From assembly GCA_937908115.1 (NCBI GenBank), contig CALEQZ010000072.1, positions 38,543 through 102,542 of the forward strand: a stretch of 64,000 bases of DNA, read 5' to 3'. The notes under the pieces were generated by a model. That model searched no databases, was not told the DNA's origin, and saw only the letters and a list, made by a program, of their open reading frames with translations. The translations under genes were made by a program, and so were the position numbers. The first letter of the stretch is position 1. Each line of letters begins with the position of its first letter. Positions 42,583 through 52,034 of the stretch are shown piece by piece. Source of the DNA: an uncultured Alcaligenaceae bacterium. GTDB taxonomy: Bacteria; Pseudomonadota; Gammaproteobacteria; Burkholderiales; Burkholderiaceae_B.

Positions 42583-43540
42583 GGCGTATCTCCTCGTTGG
42601 CAGACTGGTCCTGGAAGTAGCGGTTGTAGATGGCGTCCAGGCTGGGCGTCTCGGGCGACAGGCCAAGCAGCTCGCCGCCGGCCGAGACGACCGCGCGCGC
42701 GACCGCCGCGCGCACGTCGCGGTCGGCGCGCAGGCGGTAGGCGTCCTCGCCCGCGGGCTCGACGCGTCCCACGCCTTCGACTGATTCCAGTACCTTGGCC
42801 AGGTCATTGCCACGGGCCTGCACCAGCACGGCATGGCCACCGCCCAGCACGCGTTGGGCGAGTTCCGGCACCGTGCCCATCAGTGCGATGCGCCCGGCGT
42901 GGAACAGCGCGACCCGGTCGCAGATGCGCTGCATGTGCTCGAGCAGGTGCGAGGACAGCAGCACGGTGACGCCGTCGGCGCTGAGCGTGCGTACCAGCGT
43001 CAGGAATTCCTCGGTGGACTGGGGGTCCAGCCCAGAGGTAGGCTCGTCCAGGATGGCGACCTGCGCGCCCTTCATGATGATCTCGGCCAGGCCCAGGCGC
43101 TGGCGCATCCCGCGCGAGAAGGTCGCCACGCGCTTGTCGGCCGCGTGCTGCAGGCGCACGCGCGCCAGCGCCTGGTCGATCGCCGCATCGCGCTCCTTTT
43201 GCGGCATGCCCAGCAGGCGGGCCGTGTAGGCCAGGTTCTCGCGGGCGGTCAGGTGGTCGTAAAAGCCCACGGCGTCCGGCATGTAGCCGACGTGGCGCTT
43301 GACCGTCAGCGGATCGCGCTGCGGGTCGCAGCCAAGCACGCGCACCGTGCCGGAGGTCGCTTCGGTCAGGCCCAGCAGCATCAGGATGGTCGTGGTCTTG
43401 CCCGCGCCATTGGGCCCGAGCAGGCCGAAGACCTCGCCGCGGCCGATCGACAGCGTGATCCCGTCCACGGCACTGGTCGCGCCGTAGCGCTTGCACAGGG
43501 CCTCGGCCTGGATGACGGGAGTGGTGTCAGTGGTGTTCAT
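42572..43540 (-). CDS. ABC transporter ATP-binding protein
   Basis: A 322-residue ABC-2 exporter ATPase. Walker A is LLGPNGAGKTTTI (about residues 40-52), the signature region is ATFSRGMRQRLGLAE (degenerate LSxGQ, common in NosF/CcmA-type ATPases), and Walker B is VAILDEPTSGLDP. A C-terminal regulatory domain covers about 225-322. It is coupled by overlaps to the NEW3 gene (ATGA) and the permease. Confidence 0.88.
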   Translation of the reverse strand: MNTTDTTPVIQAEALCKRYGATSAVDGITLSIGRGEVFGLLGPNGAGKTTTILMLLGLTEATSGTVRVLGCDPQRDPLTVKRHVGYMPDAVGFYDHLTARENLAYTARLLGMPQKERDAAIDQALARVRLQHAADKRVATFSRGMRQRLGLAEIIMKGAQVAILDEPTSGLDPQSTEEFLTLVRTLSADGVTVLLSSHLLEHMQRICDRVALFHAGRIALMGTVPELAQRVLGGGHAVLVQARGNDLAKVLESVEGVGRVEPAGEDAYRLRADRDVRAAVARAVVSAGGELLGLSPETPSLDAIYNRYFQDQSANEEIRHAA

Positions 43541-44703
43541 CGCCGGCCATACCTCGCGATGGCGCCGACCAGGACGAGCACCGCGATGGCGATGATCGCC
43601 GCCCCGGTTATGCCCCAAAGGGTGGAAGTTTCTACCGTCACGCGGAAATCCCCGGAGGCCGATTCGCCTTCGGTGGACGCGCGCAAGGTGGTCATGTAGT
43701 CGCCGGCCAGCGACCGGTTCGACGGCGTCAGGCGCAGCTGCACTTCGGCGCTTTCACCGGGCGGGATGCGTTCGATTTCCTTGGGTTCGAACTCGGCGGT
43801 CCAGCCCGACGGGGCGCTGGCCGACAGCGACACGCTGGTGGCGGGGGCGGAGCCCTCGTTGAGCACCAGGATGGGCGTGGTGCCGGCCTTGCCGGCTTCG
43901 GCGGCCAGGCTCATCAGGCCGTCGCGGCCGCTGATGCGCAGGCGCGGCTGGCCGACGATTTCCAGCGACAGTTCGGCCGTGGCCTGGGCGTCGCCGGCAG
44001 TGGCGGTAAAGACCACGGGGTAGGTGTCAGGCTGGACCAGGGCCGGCGCGCGCACGCTGAGCTTGACGTCCTTGCTCGAGCCGGCGGCCACGGGCACGGA
44101 GCTGAGCTGCTGCGAGCCGTAGCTTTCGGTGATGCTGGCCTCGAAGTTGCGGGGCACCTGCGCCGAGACGTTGACCAGCTGGTCTTCGCCGCTGTCGTTG
44201 CGGATGGTCAGCTGGTAGTCAAAGGACGCCCGCGGGCCGCCACGCAGCGCCGGCAGGCTGGCCTTGACCTCCAGCTTGGCGGGCAGGCGCTCGGCCAGCG
44301 CCACTTCCACCGGCAGGCGCAGCTCCGTGCCCTGGCCTTGGGCGACCACGGTCAGGGTGCGCGGCTGGGGCTGCACGTCCTTGGGGACTTCCACGCGCAG
44401 CTGCAGCGATACGTGGTCGTCGGTTGCTGGCATGGCCGCGGCCACGGGCTGGCCGCCGCCCAGCAGCTGGACCTTCCAGTCGGCCGGCGCGTCCTCCACG
44501 CGCAGGGCCAGGCGGGTGGGGGCGACCCCATGGTTGTAGAGCCTTAGGTTGATCGTCGCGGGTTTGCCCGGCTGCACGGTCACCGACGGATAGTCGGTCA
44601 CCAGGTACAACCCTTCGGGCGCACGGTGCTGCGGCTGCGCGTGCGCGGACGACAGGGCAAAGGACAGGCACGCCAAGAATGCGAGGAAGGTTCTTTTCAT
44701 CAT
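43537..44703 (-). CDS. Exported NEW3-domain protein linked to an ABC exporter
   Basis: A 388-residue protein with a signal peptide (1 to about 23, AHA cleavage type). It has three or so Ig-like NEW3/NPCBM-associated repeats (for example the stretches around VQPGKPATINLRLYNHG, FDYQLTIRNDSGEDQL and TPILVLNEGSAPATSVS) and a C-terminal membrane anchor (ITGAAIIAIAVLVLVGAIARYG). It is first in the operon with an ABC ATPase and permease. Its likely place is the periplasmic face, presenting or receiving the cargo. Confidence 0.8.
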   Translation of the reverse strand: MMKRTFLAFLACLSFALSSAHAQPQHRAPEGLYLVTDYPSVTVQPGKPATINLRLYNHGVAPTRLALRVEDAPADWKVQLLGGGQPVAAAMPATDDHVSLQLRVEVPKDVQPQPRTLTVVAQGQGTELRLPVEVALAERLPAKLEVKASLPALRGGPRASFDYQLTIRNDSGEDQLVNVSAQVPRNFEASITESYGSQQLSSVPVAAGSSKDVKLSVRAPALVQPDTYPVVFTATAGDAQATAELSLEIVGQPRLRISGRDGLMSLAAEAGKAGTTPILVLNEGSAPATSVSLSASAPSGWTAEFEPKEIERIPPGESAEVQLRLTPSNRSLAGDYMTTLRASTEGESASGDFRVTVETSTLWGITGAAIIAIAVLVLVGAIARYGRR

Positions 44704-44978
44704 GTTCCTATCGCGATGCTTGCACACTGCCGGCTCTGCCAAAGGCCAACGCCGGCCGTGTGGACGGGTTGAACAAAAGGCCGGGCGCCGGCACCCCTGG
44801 CGGGGCCGGCGCCATGCCCCAATTGGCAGTGGATGAAAGAAAAAGTTCCACAATGTACCGTGCGATTCGCCATTCGGTGTAGGGGGGCAGGCGGGCCGCA
44901 GGCCCACGGCTTGCGATGCGGTAAGCTGGAAGGCTCCCGACGCTTAGGCGTGCGGGCGGCAAATTCGGAGACAAACTC

Positions 44979-47393
44979 ATGCAGACACCGACCCTGGGCA
45001 AGGTGGCCGTACTGGGCGCAGGCGTGATGGGCGCGCAGATCGCCGCCCATTGCGTCAATGCGGGCGTGCCCGTCGTGCTGTTCGATCTGCCCGCGCGCGA
45101 GGGCGACCCCGCGGGCACCGTGCGCAAGGCCCTGGACAACCTGCGCCGCATGAACCCTGCGCCGCTGGCGCTGCCCCAGCTGGCCGACCTGATCGAGCCG
45201 GCTGACTATGACACCGGGCTGGCCAAGCTGGCCGGCTGCGACCTGGTCATCGAAGCGATCGCCGAGCGCGCCGACCTCAAGGCGCAGCTGTATCAACGCA
45301 TCGCGCCGGCGCTGGCCCCGGATGCCATCCTGGCCAGCAACACTTCCGGGCTGTCGCTGGGCAAGCTCGCCCAGGCGCTGCCGGCAGACGTGCGGCCGCG
45401 CTACTGCGGCGTGCATTTCTTCAACCCGCCGCGTTATATGCCGCTGGTGGAATTGATCCCCACCGCCGATACCCGGCCCGAGCTGCTGGACGCGCTGGAG
45501 GCTTTCCTGGTTTCGCGCCTGGGCAAGGGGGTGGTGCGCGCGCACGACACGCCCAACTTCATCGGCAACCGCATCGGCGTGTTCGGCATCCTGGCCGCCT
45601 TCGTCGAAGCCGAGAAGGCGGGCCTGACCTACGATTTGGTCGATGACTTGACCGGCAAGCGGCTGGGGCGCGCCAAGTCCGGTACCTTCCGCACCGCCGA
45701 CGTGGTCGGGCTGGATACGCTGGCGCACGTCATCCGCACCATGGACGAAGGACTGCCCCGCGATCCGTTCCACGCGCACTTCGGCGTGCCCGCGGTGCTG
45801 GCCGGCCTGATCGAGCAAGGCGCCCTGGGCCAGAAGACTGGCGCCGGGTTCTATCGCAAGCGCGGCAAGGTCATCGAGCGGTTGGACCCGGCCGCCGGCA
45901 ACTACGTCGAAGCCGGCGCGCAAGCCGCGCCGGAGGTGGCCGAGATCCTGGCGCGGCGCGATCCGGCCGAGCGGCTGCAGGGCCTGCGCGACAGCACCCA
46001 CCCGCAGGCGCAATTCGTTTGGGCGCTGCTGCGCGATACCTTCCACTACAGCGCGGTGCACCTGGCCGAGATCGCCGACAGCGCCCGCGACGTGGACCTG
46101 GCCATGCGCTGGGGCTTCGGCCACGAGCAAGGCCCGTTCGAGCTGTGGCAGGCCGCGGGCTGGCTGCGCGTGGCGCAATGGATCCAGGAGGACATCGCCG
46201 CCGGCCGGGCGCTGGCCGACGTGCCGCTACCCGATTGGGTGACCAGCGGCCCGGTGGCCCAGGCGGGGGGCGTGCATACCCCGCACGGTTCGTTCAGCCC
46301 CCGCTCCGGGCGCTTCGAGCCGCGTTCGGCGCTGCCGGTCTACGACCGCCAGCTCGCCGCGCCGCGCCTGGCGGGCGAGGCCGACCCGCGCGCCGGCGTG
46401 CCCGGTGCGACGGTGGTGCGCGACACCGACGCCGTGCGCCTGTGGACGCTGCCCGCGCCGCATCCGCAGGACGTGCTGATTGCCACCTTCAAGACCAAGA
46501 TGCACACCATCAGCCCGCAGGTCACCGAGACCATGCTGGAGGCGATCGAACTGGCCGAGCGGGACTTCCGCGGGCTGGTCATCTGGCAGCCGGGCGACCC
46601 GTTTTCCGCGGGCGCTGACCTGCAGGCCATGCTGCCGGCCTTCATGCAGGGCGGGGCCAAGGCGCTGGAGCCGGCCGAAAAGCAAATGCAGCAGCTGGCC
46701 TTGCGGCTGCGCTACGCGCGCGTGCCCACGGTGGCGGCGCTGGCCGGCCGGGCGCTGGGCGGCGGCTGCGAGCTGGCCGTGCACTGCGCCCGCCGCGTCG
46801 CGCACATGGAAACCTACATCGGCCTGGTGGAAGTCGGCGTGGGCCTGGTCCCCGGCGCGGGCGGCCTGACCTACTGCGCGCGGCGCGCCGCCGAAGAACA
46901 GGCGGCCTACGCCCCGCAGGCGCCGCTGCTGCACTTCCTGCAGAAGTACGCCGAGGCCGTGGCCGGCGCCAAGGTCTCGGGGTCGGCGCTGCAGGCGCGC
47001 GCCATGGGCTACCTGCACGAATCTGATCCCATCGTCATGAACGCGCACGAGCTACTGTACGTGGCGGTGCGCGAAGCCGCCGCCATGGCCGAAGCCGGCT
47101 GGCGCCCGCCGCTGCCGCAGCCTTTCCGCGCGGCGGGCCGCGACGGCGCGGCCACCTTGACGGCGCAGCTGGTCAACCTGCGCGAGGGCGGCTTCATTTC
47201 CGACTATGACTTCGCGCTTGGCCGCACGGTGGCGCACGTGCTGTGCGGCGGCGATGTCGAAGCCGGCACCCTGGTCGACGAGGCCTGGATGCTGGCGCTC
47301 GAGCGCGAGGCCTTTTTGGGGCTGCTTGCCCGCCCGCAAACGCAGGAGCGGATCATGGGCTTGCTCAAGACCGGCAAGCCGGTGCGCAACTAA
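44979..47393 (+). CDS. Multifunctional beta-oxidation enzyme, FadN type
   Basis: An 804-residue fusion with 3-hydroxyacyl-CoA dehydrogenase first and enoyl-CoA hydratase last, the reverse of E. coli FadB and as in Bacillus FadN. The NAD-binding motif is VAVLGAGVMGAQIAAHCV; NTSGLSLGKLA, VHFFNPPRYMPLVEL and RAHDTPNFIGNRIG follow. The hydratase half (about 495-680) carries FSAGADLQAM (oxyanion) and ALGGGCELAVHCARRVAHMETYIGLVEVGVGLVPGAGG. GGAG precedes the ATG. It is paired with a thiolase 13 bp downstream. Confidence 0.9.
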   Translation: MQTPTLGKVAVLGAGVMGAQIAAHCVNAGVPVVLFDLPAREGDPAGTVRKALDNLRRMNPAPLALPQLADLIEPADYDTGLAKLAGCDLVIEAIAERADLKAQLYQRIAPALAPDAILASNTSGLSLGKLAQALPADVRPRYCGVHFFNPPRYMPLVELIPTADTRPELLDALEAFLVSRLGKGVVRAHDTPNFIGNRIGVFGILAAFVEAEKAGLTYDLVDDLTGKRLGRAKSGTFRTADVVGLDTLAHVIRTMDEGLPRDPFHAHFGVPAVLAGLIEQGALGQKTGAGFYRKRGKVIERLDPAAGNYVEAGAQAAPEVAEILARRDPAERLQGLRDSTHPQAQFVWALLRDTFHYSAVHLAEIADSARDVDLAMRWGFGHEQGPFELWQAAGWLRVAQWIQEDIAAGRALADVPLPDWVTSGPVAQAGGVHTPHGSFSPRSGRFEPRSALPVYDRQLAAPRLAGEADPRAGVPGATVVRDTDAVRLWTLPAPHPQDVLIATFKTKMHTISPQVTETMLEAIELAERDFRGLVIWQPGDPFSAGADLQAMLPAFMQGGAKALEPAEKQMQQLALRLRYARVPTVAALAGRALGGGCELAVHCARRVAHMETYIGLVEVGVGLVPGAGGLTYCARRAAEEQAAYAPQAPLLHFLQKYAEAVAGAKVSGSALQARAMGYLHESDPIVMNAHELLYVAVREAAAMAEAGWRPPLPQPFRAAGRDGAATLTAQLVNLREGGFISDYDFALGRTVAHVLCGGDVEAGTLVDEAWMLALEREAFLGLLARPQTQERIMGLLKTGKPVRN

Positions 47394-47406
47394 GGAGGAA
47401 ACCGGC

Positions 47407-48606
47407 ATGACCCGACAAGTCCAAGACGCCTACATCGTCGCCGCCACGCGTAGCCCCATCGGCCGCGCGCCGCGCGGCGCGCTGCGCCATTACCGGCCGG
47501 ACGACCTGCTGGCCCACGTCATCCGCGCGCTGCTGGCGCAAGTGCCCAGCCTGGATCCGGCCGCCATCGAAGACGCCATCGTCGGCTGCGCGATGCCGGA
47601 AGGCTCCCAGGGCCTGAACGTCGCGCGGCTGGGCGTGCTGCTGGCCGGCCTGCCGGCCAGCGTGGGGGGCGTTACCGTCAATCGTTTCTGCGCCTCGGGC
47701 CTGACGGCAATCGCCATGGCCGCGGACCGCATCCGCGTGGGCGAGGCCGATGTCATCATCGCCGCCGGCACCGAATCCATGAGCCAAAACCCGCCCATGG
47801 GCGCCAACCCGTCGTTCAGCCCGCAGATCTACGCGCACGACGAAAACCTGGGCATCGCCTTCGGCATGGGCCTGACGGCGGAAAAGGTCGCCGAGCGCTG
47901 GCAGGTCAGCCGCGAAGACCAGGACGCCTTTGCCCTGCAATCGCACCAGCGCGCCATCGCCGCGCAGGACGCGGGCGAATTCGCCGACGAGATCACCCCG
48001 GTGGACATCACCGAAAAAACCGCCGGCCTGGGTGGCGGGGGCCTGCGCGTGCAGCAGCGCACACTGTCGCTGGACGAAGGGCCGCGGCGCGACACCAGCC
48101 TGGAAGCACTGGCCAGGCTGAAGCCCGTCTTTGCCGCGCGCGGCAGCGTCACCGCCGGCAATAGCTCGCAGACGTCCGATGGCGCCGGGGCGCTACTGGT
48201 GGTATCCGAGCGGGCGCTCAAGGCCCACAACCTGACACCGCTGGCGCGCTTTGCATCTTTTGCGGTGCGCGGCGTGCCGCCCGAGATCATGGGCATCGGG
48301 CCCAAGGAAGCCGTCCCGGCGGCGCTGAAGCTGGCGGGCCTGGCGCAAGACCAGCTTGACTGGATCGAGCTGAACGAAGCCTTTGCGGCGCAGTCGCTCG
48401 CGGTGATCCGCGAGCTGGACCTGGACCCCGCGCGCGTCAACCCGCTGGGCGGGGCCATCGCGCTGGGCCACCCGCTGGGCGCGACCGGCGCGATCCGCGC
48501 GGCCACCGTCGTCCATGGCCTGCGCCGTCGCAAGCTGCGCTACGGCATGGTGACGATGTGCGTGGGCACCGGCATGGGGGCGGCGGGGGTGTTCGAGCGG
48601 GTATGA
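47407..48606 (+). CDS. fadA: Acetyl-CoA C-acyltransferase (thiolase)
   Basis: A 399-residue thiolase. The nucleophile Cys is in VNRFCASGLTAIAMAADRI. The catalytic His is in GGAIALGHPLGATGAIR, and the second Cys in MVTMCVGTGMGAAGVFE. AGGAGGA precedes the ATG, 13 bp after the FadN-type gene. The two enzymes complete the last three steps of fatty-acid beta-oxidation. Confidence 0.92.
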   Translation: MTRQVQDAYIVAATRSPIGRAPRGALRHYRPDDLLAHVIRALLAQVPSLDPAAIEDAIVGCAMPEGSQGLNVARLGVLLAGLPASVGGVTVNRFCASGLTAIAMAADRIRVGEADVIIAAGTESMSQNPPMGANPSFSPQIYAHDENLGIAFGMGLTAEKVAERWQVSREDQDAFALQSHQRAIAAQDAGEFADEITPVDITEKTAGLGGGGLRVQQRTLSLDEGPRRDTSLEALARLKPVFAARGSVTAGNSSQTSDGAGALLVVSERALKAHNLTPLARFASFAVRGVPPEIMGIGPKEAVPAALKLAGLAQDQLDWIELNEAFAAQSLAVIRELDLDPARVNPLGGAIALGHPLGATGAIRAATVVHGLRRRKLRYGMVTMCVGTGMGAAGVFERV

Positions 48607-48652
48607 CGCGCCCCGCTGGCCGGCAAGCAACAGGCGCCGAATCCGGCGCCGG

Positions 48653-49546
48653 CTATACCGGCCGCGTGCCGGGCTGCGCCGCGCGCCGCTCGACCACGCC
48701 CGTGGCGAGCGCCGTGCCGGCCAGCACCACCAGGGCGCCGGCGATCACGCGCCAGTTGAGCACCTCGTCCAGCCACAGCCAGCCCCACAGCACCCCGAAG
48801 ACGGGCACCAGGAAGGTGACGGTGATGGCCTTTTGCGGCCCGACCCGGGCGATCAGCTGGAAGAGCAGCAGGTAGGCAAAGCCCGTGCACAGCACGCCCA
48901 GCACCACGGTGGCCGCCCAGGCGCCTGCAGAGACCGGTACCTGCGGCCACGTCAGGAAGGCGGGCACGGCAAGCAGCGCGGTCGCCGCGGTCATGCCGCC
49001 AGCCGTGCACGCCAAGGTGTCGGCGCCGGTCAGGTAGCGCTTGGTATAGCAGGCGGCCAGGCCATAGAAGCACGGCCCGGCGATGCCGGCCAGCACCGCC
49101 GGCAGTGGCCCGCCCACGCTGGCCGACAGCGTATCCCAAACCAGGATGAGGATGCCCGCCATGCCCAGGGCCAGCCCCAGCACGCGCGAGGGCGGCAGCG
49201 ATTCCTTGAGCCAGACCCATGCCACGGCAGCGCCAGCCAGCGGCGTGACCGCGTTCATGATGGACAGCAGCCCGGCGTTGAGCTCGCGGGCGGCGTAGGC
49301 GATCAGCACGAAGGGGATGGCAGAATTGAGGCAGCCCACCACCGCGATCGGCCGCCACCGGGCGCGCAGCGCCGGCCATTTGCCGCGCCAAAACAGCACG
49401 GGCAGCAGCACCATCGCCGCCACGGCCAACCGCACGAAGATCATCGCAAATGCGCCTAGCTCGGGCACCGCGATGCGCATGAACAGGAAGGAGCCGCCCC
49501 AAATAGCGGCAAGGATCAACAGGTAGGCCAGGTCTCGCCCGCGCAT
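48653..49546 (-). CDS. EamA/DMT-family transporter
   Basis: A 297-residue membrane protein with ten predicted membrane segments as two EamA repeats (1-140 and 150-285). It begins LLILAAIWGGSFLFMRIAVP, a hallmark of the drug/metabolite transporter superfamily. A metabolite exporter is likely. It is convergent with the thiolase gene; a small hairpin (48633-48650) lies between. Confidence 0.87.
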   Translation of the reverse strand: MRGRDLAYLLILAAIWGGSFLFMRIAVPELGAFAMIFVRLAVAAMVLLPVLFWRGKWPALRARWRPIAVVGCLNSAIPFVLIAYAARELNAGLLSIMNAVTPLAGAAVAWVWLKESLPPSRVLGLALGMAGILILVWDTLSASVGGPLPAVLAGIAGPCFYGLAACYTKRYLTGADTLACTAGGMTAATALLAVPAFLTWPQVPVSAGAWAATVVLGVLCTGFAYLLLFQLIARVGPQKAITVTFLVPVFGVLWGWLWLDEVLNWRVIAGALVVLAGTALATGVVERRAAQPGTRPV

Positions 49547-49630
49547 CGGATGTCTCGCGTTTCGTCCCGGCCCGCCGGGCCGCCTGGTGGGCGGCGGGCA
49601 GGCGATCGGTGGTTGCGCGATTATGCCTTG

Positions 49631-51058
49631 TTATCGGCGCGGATTGCGCGCGGCCTCGTTCTTCATCTGGATGCGCGTGGACAGGAACGCGCTACCCACG
49701 GCGAGCGCGATGCACAGGATCACCCCGATGCGCACGCCGGCGCGCACCGACGCATGCGCCACGGCGATGCCCACCGCAGCGGTGCCCACGGCGCTGCCCA
49801 CGGCGCGCGTGGTTTGCACCAGCGCCGAGGCCACGCCCACGTCGCGGCGGTCGGCCAGCATCTGCATGAACAGCGTCAGGTTGGGCAGCAAGAAGCCCAG
49901 CGCCGTGCCGCTGACGAAAAGCGACAACAGGATCCACCAGGCTGGCGTGCGGTCGGAAAACGCCAGCACCATCGCGCAGCCGGCCGCCATCAGCCCGGCG
50001 CCGAACACCAGCAGGCGCTGCGGCTGGGTCTGGCGCGGAAACAGCATGCCGTTGATGATGCTGCCCACGGGGATGGCGGCCACCAGCGGCGTCATCAGCA
50101 GGCCTGCCTGGCTGGGGGAATAGCCCAGCTCGTGCTGCAGCAGCAGCGGCACGTAAAAGATCAGGATGAACATGGCGCCGCCCACCGCCACGGCGATCAC
50201 GTTGATGAGCTGCGATTGGCGCGAGGCCAGGATGCGCATCGGAAAGATCGGCCAGCTCGTGCGGCGTTCCACCGGCACCAGCAGCGCAATCGCCGCGACA
50301 CCCGCGGCGGCAAGCACCAAGGCCAAGCCGGGGCGCGCATCCCCGCCCGTGGCAAACGCAAGCTCCAGCGCAGCCAGCGGGCAGGCCACCGCCAACACCA
50401 GCAGCAGCGTGCCGATCCAATCCACGCGGCGCTTGCCGTCGTGCTGCGGGCGAATGGGCGGAAAGAACGGTGCGAGCAGCCCCAGCGCCAGGATTGCCGC
50501 CAGCGGCGTGATGAAAAACGCGGCGCGCCAGCCCAAGGCCTGCGTCACCGCCCCGCCCAGCACCGGACCCAAGCCGCTGGACACCGCGAAGGTCGCCGAG
50601 ACCATCGCCATCCAGCGCACGCGCTCGTGGGGGTCGGGAAACAAATCAGCAGGCGCCGCAAAGGCCGTGGCGATCATCATCCCGCCGCCCACGCCCTGCA
50701 GCACGCGAAAGGCGATCAGCTGCTCCATGGACTGCGCCAGCCCGCACAGCATGGAGCCGATGCCGACGATCAGCACCGAGGCCAGCATCAAGGGCTTGCG
50801 GCCGAACATATCGCCCAGCCTGCCAAAGACCAGGATGGACGCGGCCGTCGACAGCAAATAACCCGTGCCGACCCAGGCATACAGGGCCATGCCGTTCAAG
50901 GCTTGGGCAACGCGGGGAAGGGTGGTGCTGACGATGGTGGAATCGAACGCCACCAGGATCACGGTGGCTGCGACCCCCGCCATCGCCAACAGCAGCTCGC
51001 GGCGGGAGGGGGCAGCGTCGCCGGACGATGACGTTCCGGGCTCTGAAGGGGAAGTCAT
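49631..51058 (-). CDS. MFS transporter, DHA2 (14-helix) drug-export type
   Basis: A 475-residue major-facilitator protein with about 14 membrane segments. Motif D1-like LVAFDSTIVSTTLPRVAQAL is in the first helix, motif A is GRLGDMFGRKPLML, and motif C-like LGPVLGGAV is in helix 5. This fits the EmrB/QacA branch. ATG at 51058 is preferred; GTG at 51076 adds six residues. Confidence 0.87.
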   Translation of the reverse strand: MTSPSEPGTSSSGDAAPSRRELLLAMAGVAATVILVAFDSTIVSTTLPRVAQALNGMALYAWVGTGYLLSTAASILVFGRLGDMFGRKPLMLASVLIVGIGSMLCGLAQSMEQLIAFRVLQGVGGGMMIATAFAAPADLFPDPHERVRWMAMVSATFAVSSGLGPVLGGAVTQALGWRAAFFITPLAAILALGLLAPFFPPIRPQHDGKRRVDWIGTLLLVLAVACPLAALELAFATGGDARPGLALVLAAAGVAAIALLVPVERRTSWPIFPMRILASRQSQLINVIAVAVGGAMFILIFYVPLLLQHELGYSPSQAGLLMTPLVAAIPVGSIINGMLFPRQTQPQRLLVFGAGLMAAGCAMVLAFSDRTPAWWILLSLFVSGTALGFLLPNLTLFMQMLADRRDVGVASALVQTTRAVGSAVGTAAVGIAVAHASVRAGVRIGVILCIALAVGSAFLSTRIQMKNEAARNPRR

Positions 51059-51209
51059 GGGGTGCAAGGATACCACCTCGTGTCAGCGTTTACCCTAGTG
51101 CACCCGCGTGGTGCGGCGGCACGATCCTGGCGTGCACCGGGCGGGGGCAGGGCGCCGATCGAGGCGGGGCCGATGCCCATGCCGGGGGCCACGGCGGCTG
51201 CGGCCCGGC

Positions 51210-51782
51210 TTAAGATTTGACGAAGCCGTGGTACAGGAAAAACGCCAGCAACACCCCGGCAAACACCAGCCAGGACAACGGGGATTCGCGTAGGCTGCGC
51301 CGGGATTCAGGCTGCTCTGCGGGCGGCGGGGGCGCCGGCGGCAGCTTGGCTGCGTAGTCGATGAACGCGGCGAAGAACTTTTCCACGATGTGGCCGGCCG
51401 CCTTCAGGATGGCCGGTTCGCCGATTTCTGCCAACTTGCCGCCCACGTGCGCGGCAACCGTATAAGACAGCCGCGTGCCGTCGTCCTTGGGCGCCAGGTT
51501 GACCTGGGCCGTGCCGATCACCAAGCCGGCCGCCTGGCCCTTGCCTTCGAAAGCCAGCGTGCAGCCGTGCGGCGCGTTGACGTCGGCGACCAGCAGCTCG
51601 CCCTGGTACTCGGACTCCATCCCGGCCACGCGGGTGCGCACGGTGAGCTCGTATTCGGTCGGCGAACGCTGCCCGACCTGCACGCAGCCGGGAATGCAGC
51701 GCTGCAGCACCTCCGGGTCGTTGAGCGCCCGCCACGTTTCGTGCGGGGGCGCGGGTATCCACTGCGCGTCGGCGATACGCAT
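51210..51782 (-). CDS. CoxG-like SRPBCC protein with C-terminal membrane anchor
   Basis: A 190-residue protein. The SRPBCC/CoxG domain (1 to about 150) shows PPHETWRALNDPEVLQRCIPGC, YEGELLVADVN-type strands and HVGGKLAEIGEPAILKAAGHIVEKFF. A Pro-rich linker is followed by a single membrane segment (SWLVFAGVLLAFFLYHGF) at the C-terminus. In CO dehydrogenase clusters CoxG recruits the enzyme to the membrane. No coxSML genes are here. It is divergent from the citryl-CoA-lyase-like operon. Confidence 0.82.
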   Translation of the reverse strand: MRIADAQWIPAPPHETWRALNDPEVLQRCIPGCVQVGQRSPTEYELTVRTRVAGMESEYQGELLVADVNAPHGCTLAFEGKGQAAGLVIGTAQVNLAPKDDGTRLSYTVAAHVGGKLAEIGEPAILKAAGHIVEKFFAAFIDYAAKLPPAPPPPAEQPESRRSLRESPLSWLVFAGVLLAFFLYHGFVKS

Positions 51783-51920
51783 GGCTGTCTCCCATGATGT
51801 GCTTGTTCTGCGGACCATTGTGGCGCGAAAGGGCAGGCGATGCCAGCGACGCGCGGGCGATGCCGATGCGTCGTGCCAGCGCCGCGCGCGGCGAGGCGGC
51901 CCGTCCGCCCCTGTCCTGCG

Positions 51921-51982
51921 TTGACACGCCGGCAGGCGCGGCCGATATTGTTCGCAATACGAAAGTATTTTCGTTATACGAA
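51921..51982 (+). promoter_or_regulatory. Promoter with double IclR-type palindrome
   Basis: TTGACA at 51921-51926 and GATATT at 51944-51949 (17-bp spacer) form a good promoter for the rightward operon. Immediately downstream are two 13-bp palindromes of the form TTCG-N5-CGAA, at 51951-51963 and 51970-51982, separated by six bases. This is the kind of site IclR-family regulators use, and the operon ends next to an IclR gene. Their position over the transcription start suggests repression. Confidence 0.65.
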
Positions 51983-52034
51983 TAAATCGACGGGCGGCCG
52001 CCCTGCGCCGCCCGGAAGCGCCAGGAGACGACCC

